NCBI GenBank assembly: GCA_046302135.1
Contig: JBKCIQ010000114.1
Coordinates: forward strand, 1-20,193
Length of the DNA stretch: 20,193 nucleotides
Source of the DNA: AM-1111 sp046302135
Lineage (GTDB): Bacteria > Bacteroidota > Bacteroidia > B-17B0 > Aurantibacillaceae
Reading direction: 5' to 3'
Below the pieces are notes generated by a model, which worked only from the letters and a program-made list of their open reading frames with translations, did not search any database and was not told where the DNA came from. Both the position numbers and the translations under genes were made by a program. Below, in pieces: positions 1 through 7,224 of this stretch. The first letter of the stretch is position 1; every line of letters begins with the position of its first letter.

Positions 1-374
1 CCTTAATAGTAATAGGGATTTTTATAACAATTTTTGGAACTTATGTTTCTACAAAGTACACAGGGAATTTTTACTCAGGATTTTATAGCTATCTAAGTCC
101 AAATGTAATTCTGGTTGCCGTAGGGATATTTTTATTGTTCAAGGACTTTGTAAGATTTAATTCAAAGTTTATTCTTTTTTTTAGTAAATACAGTTATGGA
201 ACTTACTTGGTTCATGTTTTAATTTTGACTGCTTTTGGGGAATTAGGGATTAGTAATGTTTTTTCTAACCCAATAATTGGAATACCAATAATAAGCGCAT
301 TATGTTTTTTTGTTTCAACTTTGATAATTTGGGTAGTAAATAAATTACCATTCGGAAAATTCATATCAGGATAA
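1..374 (+). CDS. Acyltransferase family 3 membrane protein, C-terminal fragment (cut by left edge)
   Basis: The frame is open from base 3 to a TAA at 372-374 and has no start inside the window, so this is the last ~123 residues of a larger protein. It is strongly hydrophobic, with about three membrane segments: one at the left edge, one around bases 105-140, and a pair around bases 195-345. The signature SYGTYLVHVLIL is typical of the last part of acyltransferase family 3 proteins (OatA/WecH/NodX-like). These integral inner-membrane enzymes move acetyl or other acyl groups onto polysaccharides, peptidoglycan or lipids. The preceding segment (SPNVILVAVGIFLLFKDF) also fits the family. The catalytic N-terminal histidine region lies outside the window, so the substrate cannot be inferred. 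An ATG at 135 is internal and is not the likely start. Confidence 0.8.
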   Translation, partial: LIVIGIFITIFGTYVSTKYTGNFYSGFYSYLSPNVILVAVGIFLLFKDFVRFNSKFILFFSKYSYGTYLVHVLILTAFGELGISNVFSNPIIGIPIISALCFFVSTLIIWVVNKLPFGKFISG

Positions 375-633
375 CAGAGACATTGCAGTTTATCAAACAA
401 TTCGTACCCTTATTAATTATTATTCACCAAGAGGAAATGTTTTATTCTATAGAACTCAGTACTAATATAGTTTTCGTCAATCATTATCGCATAACATCAA
501 AATAATTTCATTCTCAGGATACATTGTGTATTAAAACCAATTGAATATGTGTCTAAAATTGAACATTATAAAAAAATACGGAAAAGAAGATATTCCTTGG
601 TGAGCATTTCTTTTTTTTATAAGATGATTTAAC
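375..633. other. Intergenic stretch between convergent genes, no gene recognised
   Basis: These 259 bases lie between the stops of two convergent genes. The only ATG-started reading in the plus direction near the end (547-603) encodes 18 residues ending KKYGKEDIPW; it resembles no family I recognise. ATACGGAAA at 576-584 is the exact inverse of TTTCCGTAT at 642-650, the latter inside the 3' end of the next gene. A T-rich run at 609-619 could help end plus-strand transcription, but no convincing stem precedes it. Confidence 0.5.
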
Positions 634-1047
634 TCATTCAGTTTCCGTATAATTTTTAAAATTATTTAAAATAGCTTGCCATCCGTTTTTTTGTAATTCA
701 ATTGAATTTTCTGTTTCCGGATCAAATGTTATTATCACTTCTGTTTGACCGTTGAGATCAACAAACGATACATTTACTTTTCTTTCGGCAAACTCATAAG
801 CAAACTCACTTCCCTCATTAATTTCTGTGTATATCGCTATATAATCAAAGCCATAACTTCCGTCTTTTGCTTCCATTCTTGCAAAAAACTTTCCGCCTAT
901 TTTCATATCGTTAGTTGCCGCAGGGCAATGCCAACTAGGGTCAGCGAAGTTCCATTTTGTAATATGTTCGGGTAATGTATAATAGTTCCAAACCTTTTGT
1001 TTTTCAGCCTTAACAACTGCTCTAACAATAATTTTTTCCGGCGACAT
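634..1047 (-). CDS. SRPBCC / AHSA1-like domain protein
   Basis: A 137-residue cytosolic protein with an ATG start and no signal peptide. It fits a single START/Bet v1-like fold of the AHSA1 (activator of Hsp90 ATPase homologue 1-like) branch. Visible family features are the N-terminal beta strand leading into KVWNYYTLPEHITKWN (residues ~19-34), the IGGKFFARMEAKDGS turn (~50-64), and the end GWQAILNNFKNYTE, which matches the C-terminal helix seen in this family. Such proteins bind hydrophobic ligands in a cavity; many are uncharacterised and the ligand cannot be read from sequence. The gene follows the A2M gene on the same strand, but a 168-base gap with a possible hairpin separates them, so it probably has its own promoter. 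I could not recognise a good TAnnTTTG box in that gap. Confidence 0.85.
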   Translation of the reverse strand: MSPEKIIVRAVVKAEKQKVWNYYTLPEHITKWNFADPSWHCPAATNDMKIGGKFFARMEAKDGSYGFDYIAIYTEINEGSEFAYEFAERKVNVSFVDLNGQTEVIITFDPETENSIELQKNGWQAILNNFKNYTETE

Positions 1048-1121
1048 AATTTTGAATTTAAATATTTTTTTTTTCTAAGTCTAATTTAAATTTCTAATTG
1101 ACAAAACATTTTCGACTAACT

Positions 1122-1139
1122 ATTGAAGTTCTCTTCAAT
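1122..1139 (-). terminator. Small perfect hairpin downstream of the A2M operon
   Basis: ATTGAAG at 122-128 of this line (1122-1128) and CTTCAAT at 1133-1139 form a perfect 7-base stem with a 4-base loop. It sits 77 bases past the stop of the A2M gene. In the minus direction the following bases (AGTTAGTCGAAAATG) contain no proper U-tract, so it would be a weak intrinsic terminator at best. It could instead be a processing or binding site. The rest of the 168-base gap shows nothing recognisable. Confidence 0.3.
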
Positions 1140-1215
1140 TTATTGATATGAATACAACTTTGACAACATACAATCACAATAGTTATGTACATTAAAAATT
1201 GTTGTAATAAATATT

Positions 1216-4200
1216 TTATACTTTTCTACCTCTACTTACTTCTACCCACATTCCTTTCTGGGTTGCGTAGATGTTGTTATTGTACATTGCTTCCGTCTTT
1301 ATCCCTGGTAAATAAAATCTCCCAGTGTAGGCAGCATTTAAAACAACTTTGAAGGTTTTCTTCCTTCCGTTACCAAGATCAAAGTAACTTAGAATTCTAT
1401 CGTCTCTAATGTCTTGGTAAGTAGGTACATCGCTCCTGTTAACTCCTCCGGAATTTTCATCTAGCCTTGCATTATGTATTTCCCAACCGCTTGGGAATAT
1501 TTGTGATAATGCAAGATTAGTCAGGTATCCGCTGTATTCGTTCGTGATCGTAATCTCCGCAACAAAATCTGTCCCTTGTTGGATATCACTCACGTTCAAA
1601 TCTGAACCGGACATGGTTTTGTAATTTATACTTATACCAAGATTTTCTGATTTACTTACTTCCTCACCGGCCGCAGGTATACCTTGCCGTATAATTCTTG
1701 TAAACAACATTCCCTTTCCGTTGTTTTTTACTGTTACCTGTGCGGATTTTTCTGGTTTTACAATTTCAATTTTCGCATAGGATTTACCACTTTTAATATT
1801 GAACGTTTCGCTACCTATTTTACATTCTGCAGAAATTCCTTTTCCAATATCCATACGTTCTGCGTAACTACTAACGGAAAGCAGACAATACGCCGTACTT
1901 TGTGTGCTAAGCCACATGTCCGACCCAAGATAACCGGCAACCTTACGCATAGATTCGAATGCTTTAGATTTTTCATTCAAAAGTGTCAATGTTTCAAGAA
2001 TCATTGCATCATCTCTTTCTCCTGATCCATATGTAATTCCAAGTTCATCGTATTTATTGGCATACATGCGTTGTCCGTTTATCATTTTTTTTGCAACTTC
2101 TTTTTGACCAGCCAAAACATAAGCGGCCGCTAATCTCCATCGCGCCTCTATAGATAAGTTTTTGTTTTCCTTCAGACGATTCATGGCGCCTAGTTCAGGA
2201 ATTCCTGCCAAAGCCAGTGTGTATAATCTGTAGGCTTGATTTAGATCTTCGTGAAAAAGAAAAGCATTCTTGGATCCTTGCCATTGTATAGCCGCATTTT
2301 TCTGATAATTTTTCCAGTTATCTAAAAGATATGATGGAACAACATAAGATGCTTTTTGTGCTTCAAGTAAAAAATGTCCGGCATAAGATGTTCCCCATTC
2401 ATCTGATGCATTAAGTCCCGGCCAGTATGAAAAACCTCCGCCGGAAGTTTGAAAAGTCTTTATGCGATTGACGGCGGCTTTTATGTTGGTTGCAACTTTT
2501 TCTTTCTGATTTGAATTAAGTTCAACAAGTTTTCCTAAATATAATTGTGCAAAAACACCAGATGTTGTTTGTTCAATGCAGCCATGTGGATACTCGATTA
2601 AGTAATTCAATCTCTTTTCAAGATTAAGCGCAGGAATAGATGAAATTTCTACTACTGCAGAGTTTGTTCCACCCATGCCAAAAGGTTTGTAATCTCCTCT
2701 AAAGGATTTTCCACCATCTAATAAAACTTCTTTTATATCCGCCATTTTGGGATTAGGAGAGCGAACCTCAATATTGATCTCTTCCTTACAAATTTCTCCT
2801 GCACCTTCTGCAGTAATTCTAACCGTGCCCCATCCGCAACTTTCCTTAACTCGTAAACGGAAATTTACAATTTGATCTCCAATTGCGGCGAACGAAATGT
2901 TTTTGCTTGAGGCATCCACTATTTCGAAATTACTTCCTGGATTTACACTGATTTTTGCGTTTTTCACTTTCTTTTCCATCGCAAAAACGGTTACAGGTAA
3001 ATCTACCTCTTCTCCGGGGCCCAGAACTCTTGGAAGTGTACTTAATATCATCAATGGTTTTCTTACTGCAATCGTTTTTTCATCTTTTCCATAACCATTT
3101 TCATATCCTGCAACAACCATCACTCTTACCGACCCTACGTATTGAGGTACTTTTATTTTGTGTGTATTAATTTCTCCCTTATCCAAATGAAATGGGCCCA
3201 AGTAACGAACCATTGGTATAAAACGTTTTGCACCCAATTCTTCTGTTGCTTTTAAATTGGCATCTCCACCAACTGCCAGTATTCGCTGGATACCGGCAGC
3301 GTTAGCACCCATAACCTGATCATACACATCCCAAGTTTTTACGCCTAAGGCTTCTTTGCTGTTAAAAGCAGAGTAGGGGTCAGGTGTTTTGAATCTTGTA
3401 ATGTCCAACAAACCTTCATCTACAACTGCGAGCGTGTATGTCATTTCTTTTCCTTCGTTTTCCGAAACACGTACATAGGTTTCTGTTTCCGGTTTCCAAA
3501 CATCAGGGGAGGCGATCTTTGGATGTAGCATTTTAGATGGATCATTAACTTTAATAGAAGCAACCCCATAAAGTCTTATGGGTAAATCGTTAACGCTTTG
3601 TTTATGCGGCTGAATCAATGTTACATAAATATAAACGTTTGGCGTCATATCTTCGGTTATTTCAACCCAAGCATCAGTACTGTCTTTTTCTGTGTCAGCC
3701 CAGAAACTTTTAATTACTCTTGAACCATTTTCTACTGTTATAAATGCTTTTGTACCTTCTGCTGTAGGGAAATGAATCTTTGCAAAATCATTTATGTTGT
3801 ATTCAGGCTTGTCAGTAGTTACACCAAGAAAATTTGCGCCTTCATTTCCTTTCGGAGACTTTCCTTCCCATGCGGGCCAGTCAAGAAATACGATGTCGCT
3901 TGTGGTATGACCTGTTTCAGGATTTTTTGCAACTATCAGATACCTTCCCCATTCCTGAGATTCAACTTTGAAATTAAACGAACCTTTACCATTGCTTAAA
4001 TTGACTTCTTTACTCAATACAGGCGTGTGTACCTCAGTACTCATGTAAGAACTTAAATCATCATTTAAATCATCCCACCACCATCTCCAGCTTAATTTAT
4101 AAACTTTAACTTGTACGTCGGCAGAAACAGGTTTGCCGTTTTCATCAACATTTGTTAAATCAAATTTGTGATTTTCTCCTGTGTATAAAAATGTATTTCC

Positions 4201-6816
4201 AATCGGTGCCTTCGGTGATTTTAAACCAACGTATTGTTTATATGGTGAAACAGGTAAACTGAATCGGTCTGTACTGAATGCCCCACCTTCTTCAAATCCG
4301 CGAACTGTAAAATTTGCTGTCATGAAACCAGGCGCTTGAGACATATTGCTCAAACCTAATTTTACTTTTACATCGCCGTTTTCGTCTGTTCTACCACTGA
4401 AGATGGTTTGCGATTCTGAGTAATAATTTGAGGCTGTGTTATCGAAAACATAATCTTTGAATCCTTTAAATTCTGTTTTGCCTTTTGTAATCAAAACATC
4501 AACTTTTGTATTAAGGTTTCTGCCGGGCGCACCGTGTAGCCATTTTACATTTAAGTCACCCGTAATGTCTTCACTCAGCCGTAACAAATCTGTTTTAAAA
4601 TCAAGATTTAATTTCAATCTGTTCGGCATTACAGTTTCTATTCTTATATTTTTTGTAAAAACTGCTCCACCCGCCTTTACTTTAGCCATCCAGTTACCGG
4701 TTGGTGAATAAGATTCAGTTCTTGTGGAGAAATTATAGAACCCGTCTAAACTTTCTGTTCTTGTTATTTTCTGAAATACCTGTCCCTGAGGATTGAGCAA
4801 TTCCATTGAAACCGGGAAATTTTCAGGGATGTCGTTGTTCTTATTCTCAAGAATAAAAGTGAGGTAAAGACTATCACCGGGTCTCCAGATTCCTCGTTCG
4901 CCGTATATAAATCCCTTCATTCCTTTTTTGATTTCTTCTCCCTCTACTTCAAACATGCTCATAGACAAACTACTTCCGTCATCCATCTTCACAAAGGTTC
5001 TTTGTTTTCCATTTTTTGCCATTAGCACAAATGGTTTTTTATTAAGCTTAATTTTTCCGATACCGTTTCCATCAGTTGTAGTTTTGCCTACAGGTATCTG
5101 CTGATAATCATAAGCTTCAACTTCGACTCCTCCTATTGGCGTTGCTGATAAGATATCTGAAGTCATTACTGTTATGCTTCCGTCATTACCTCTTTTTGCA
5201 ACCAAAGCAGTATTGGTAGAAATTATATTTCTGTTAATTCCGCGACCCTCTGCGTAATAAGTTGGATGGCAAGGATTATCTCTTTGCTGATAATCATAAT
5301 CTGAATAGTCTACATATGCACCTTCTTCATAAAAATTGTCCCAATCTTTTTCTTCATCCTCTGATTCCTGATCAGCATTAGCTTTTTCATTGTTCATATA
5401 GTTTTCACCGCTGGTAGAGGAAGTATTACCCATACAATCATATATAGAATATGACTTTCTGAAATTTAAAGAAACATTATAAATGGCGCCGGGTTCAGTT
5501 TTTATTAATGTTGAAAGATCAAGTGCATATTTTTGCCATTTGTCTTTAGGTAGTGTACCTAGTGATGTGAGTGGAATTTTCTTTTTGAAAACTACCGTTC
5601 CTACGCGATTTATTTCCTGTTCGCCATCCAGATTATTAACCTGTAGAAATTGTAAAATATTTTTTTCATATATCCTTTTAATCTTAACGTCAACTGCACT
5701 AATGTTAACAGCTTCGAAAGGGAGTAAGGTTTTATCTGAAGTAGGAATGATGTTTCCTTTTCCTGCAAATCGTATTTCAGGTTTAAGCGCTTCAAATATC
5801 AATGGAAAAATTTTCCTTCCACTTATTTTTTTACCTGCTGAATTTGTAATTTCATTTGATAAGGTAAGGTTCTTGTTTCCCTGTAGACGCGTTGTAGGGA
5901 AAATTTGTAGCTTATTTCCTTCAAGTGAAAAATTAGCATCGTTGTTCTCCTCCAAGCTAAAAATACCTTCTGCATTTTTATTAGAAATTTTATCTGAAAA
6001 AAATACAGTCAATTGTTGGTCGGTTCCATTCTTTAGTTTGCATTCAATTACTTTGAATTCTTTTTTAGATGGGATGCTGATCTTAGCCTCACCACTTTGT
6101 ACTCCACCAATAGGTTCAGATGTGTAATTTAAAATCAGATCTTTAGAAACTTCATTGTCTCTATTGATTCCACTTATGGTAAAGTGATGTGTTGTAGAAT
6201 TTTCATGTGTCCAGGTTATCTTCTTTTCGTCTTCTTCTATAGATGCAATCAATGATTTTTCTATATCTTCTTTTTCACACTGATCAGAGGTGGAGGCTGT
6301 TCCACTGATGTTATAGCCTTCACCATTTGGAACAATGTCATTTACCTGAATATCTATAGCCTGAGGAATGGTGTGAACTACAAATCTGAATGTTTTCAAT
6401 TCTTTCTTCACATCAGTGATTTCACCAAGTTTAAATTTAACCTCGTAGGTTTCACCGTTTTTTAATTTTTTCTTAGGCTGAAATTCTACAATATTTTGAT
6501 CTACCCAAACCATTTCTCCACTGATGTCGGGAGAAAATTTAAATAAATCGTTATCAACTGGTTTATTGATTTCAACTTGTTCAGGATTATTGTTTTGTAA
6601 TACCACTCTAATTTTTGAATCTGAAGTAACATATCCGGAGGTGTACGCTGAAATGTACTCCTTGAATTCAGGATTAAATGTTTCCACCGTGGGTTGACTT
6701 CGTCGTGAAGTGGCGAAGTAAAAAACCCCGAATAATAATGATGTTAGACCGATAATGGTCAAAACTGATTTTTTAGTGGTGTCAGGAACCAGTCTTTGAT
6801 AGATGTTAATGTTCAT
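1216..6816 (-). CDS. Alpha-2-macroglobulin family protein with intact thioester, membrane-anchored
   Basis: An 1866-residue bacterial A2M (YfhM/ECAM-like MG-domain protein), thought to act in the periplasm as a protease trap. Residues ~17-36 form one hydrophobic segment followed by RR. There is no lipobox cysteine, so it looks like an inner-membrane signal anchor rather than the lipoprotein form seen in E. coli. MG-type beta domains fill most of the first ~1100 residues, including the hallmark YGERGIWRPGDSLYLTF (~635-652). The A2M hallmark VVDEGLLDITRF is at ~1130. The thioester motif is YPHGCIEQ with C1413 and Q1416 (codons at 2569-2580), so the covalent trap appears intact. The alpha-helical thioester-bearing domain follows (FSYWPG, ~1460), then a C-terminal receptor-binding-like beta domain. 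An acidic, Tyr-rich insert lies between C461 and C516. The ATG start overlaps the preceding stop as ATGA, implying translational coupling. The usual partner gene pbpC is not seen. Confidence 0.95.
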   Translation of the reverse strand: MNINIYQRLVPDTTKKSVLTIIGLTSLLFGVFYFATSRRSQPTVETFNPEFKEYISAYTSGYVTSDSKIRVVLQNNNPEQVEINKPVDNDLFKFSPDISGEMVWVDQNIVEFQPKKKLKNGETYEVKFKLGEITDVKKELKTFRFVVHTIPQAIDIQVNDIVPNGEGYNISGTASTSDQCEKEDIEKSLIASIEEDEKKITWTHENSTTHHFTISGINRDNEVSKDLILNYTSEPIGGVQSGEAKISIPSKKEFKVIECKLKNGTDQQLTVFFSDKISNKNAEGIFSLEENNDANFSLEGNKLQIFPTTRLQGNKNLTLSNEITNSAGKKISGRKIFPLIFEALKPEIRFAGKGNIIPTSDKTLLPFEAVNISAVDVKIKRIYEKNILQFLQVNNLDGEQEINRVGTVVFKKKIPLTSLGTLPKDKWQKYALDLSTLIKTEPGAIYNVSLNFRKSYSIYDCMGNTSSTSGENYMNNEKANADQESEDEEKDWDNFYEEGAYVDYSDYDYQQRDNPCHPTYYAEGRGINRNIISTNTALVAKRGNDGSITVMTSDILSATPIGGVEVEAYDYQQIPVGKTTTDGNGIGKIKLNKKPFVLMAKNGKQRTFVKMDDGSSLSMSMFEVEGEEIKKGMKGFIYGERGIWRPGDSLYLTFILENKNNDIPENFPVSMELLNPQGQVFQKITRTESLDGFYNFSTRTESYSPTGNWMAKVKAGGAVFTKNIRIETVMPNRLKLNLDFKTDLLRLSEDITGDLNVKWLHGAPGRNLNTKVDVLITKGKTEFKGFKDYVFDNTASNYYSESQTIFSGRTDENGDVKVKLGLSNMSQAPGFMTANFTVRGFEEGGAFSTDRFSLPVSPYKQYVGLKSPKAPIGNTFLYTGENHKFDLTNVDENGKPVSADVQVKVYKLSWRWWWDDLNDDLSSYMSTEVHTPVLSKEVNLSNGKGSFNFKVESQEWGRYLIVAKNPETGHTTSDIVFLDWPAWEGKSPKGNEGANFLGVTTDKPEYNINDFAKIHFPTAEGTKAFITVENGSRVIKSFWADTEKDSTDAWVEITEDMTPNVYIYVTLIQPHKQSVNDLPIRLYGVASIKVNDPSKMLHPKIASPDVWKPETETYVRVSENEGKEMTYTLAVVDEGLLDITRFKTPDPYSAFNSKEALGVKTWDVYDQVMGANAAGIQRILAVGGDANLKATEELGAKRFIPMVRYLGPFHLDKGEINTHKIKVPQYVGSVRVMVVAGYENGYGKDEKTIAVRKPLMILSTLPRVLGPGEEVDLPVTVFAMEKKVKNAKISVNPGSNFEIVDASSKNISFAAIGDQIVNFRLRVKESCGWGTVRITAEGAGEICKEEINIEVRSPNPKMADIKEVLLDGGKSFRGDYKPFGMGGTNSAVVEISSIPALNLEKRLNYLIEYPHGCIEQTTSGVFAQLYLGKLVELNSNQKEKVATNIKAAVNRIKTFQTSGGGFSYWPGLNASDEWGTSYAGHFLLEAQKASYVVPSYLLDNWKNYQKNAAIQWQGSKNAFLFHEDLNQAYRLYTLALAGIPELGAMNRLKENKNLSIEARWRLAAAYVLAGQKEVAKKMINGQRMYANKYDELGITYGSGERDDAMILETLTLLNEKSKAFESMRKVAGYLGSDMWLSTQSTAYCLLSVSSYAERMDIGKGISAECKIGSETFNIKSGKSYAKIEIVKPEKSAQVTVKNNGKGMLFTRIIRQGIPAAGEEVSKSENLGISINYKTMSGSDLNVSDIQQGTDFVAEITITNEYSGYLTNLALSQIFPSGWEIHNARLDENSGGVNRSDVPTYQDIRDDRILSYFDLGNGRKKTFKVVLNAAYTGRFYLPGIKTEAMYNNNIYATQKGMWVEVSRGRKV

Positions 6817-7217
6817 TTGTAGCAGATGGTTATTGGTATTACGTATTTTGATTTTACAGGTTTTCCTTTAAAATTTGCGGGAATCCATTTAGGTGAGTTT
6901 AACATCACCCTTTTTACTTCGTGTTCAATTTCATTCTTGGTATTTCTAAGCAATTTTACTTCATCAATCATACCTCCCTCATTTATGATAAATGATACAT
7001 ACAACCTGCCTGGTAAATTATGCGCGCCATCTAAGTTAGAGTTTAAGGAGTCCAGGTTTAGATTTTTAATTATATACTTGTAAAATGCATTTATCCCTCC
7101 GGGAAATTCCGCTTCAGTAGTGTCTTTTTGAATAAGATCATTTTTCTGGGCGAAAGAAAAATTGAAAATTAAAATCAGGCAAAAGAAAACAGAAAGTATT
7201 ATTTTTATTTTTTTCAC
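6813..7217 (-). CDS. Small secreted TonB C-terminal-domain protein
   Basis: A 134-residue protein. The best start is GTG at 7217; the upstream frame offers no ATG, and the next Met is inside the domain. Residues 1-23 form a signal peptide (lysines, then a hydrophobic core, ending FNFSFA before Q24). FPGG at 38-41 followed by INAFYKYI is the segment that precedes TonB_C in many Bacteroidota proteins. The TonB_C fold spans ~65-132, with VSFIINEGGMIDEVKLLR and SPKWIPANFKGKPVKSKYVIPI. There is no Pro-rich linker, and the hydrophobic stretch looks cleavable, so this is unlikely to be a classical energy-transducing TonB. A periplasmic adaptor or partner-binding role is inference. It begins 7 bases after the S8 protease stop and overlaps the A2M start by four bases (ATGA at 6813-6816), so the three genes are almost surely one transcript. 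Confidence 0.88.
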   Translation of the reverse strand: MKKIKIILSVFFCLILIFNFSFAQKNDLIQKDTTEAEFPGGINAFYKYIIKNLNLDSLNSNLDGAHNLPGRLYVSFIINEGGMIDEVKLLRNTKNEIEHEVKRVMLNSPKWIPANFKGKPVKSKYVIPITICYK

Positions 7218-7224
7218 TTGTGAC

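Noticed and set aside
547..603. 18-codon plus-strand frame ending KKYGKEDIPW
   Set aside because: Too short, with no ribosome-binding site and no recognised family; it could be a gene relic but nothing supports it.
1140..1215. Possible structured RNA between A2M and the SRPBCC gene (ACAAC/GTTGT and ACATA/TATGT pairings)
   Set aside because: The stems are only about five bases, mostly A-T, with large loops, as expected by chance.
5483..6127. 214-residue plus-strand open frame inside the A2M gene
   Set aside because: It is antisense to a confidently assigned coding region, with no family resemblance and no promoter; it is a shadow of A2M codon usage.
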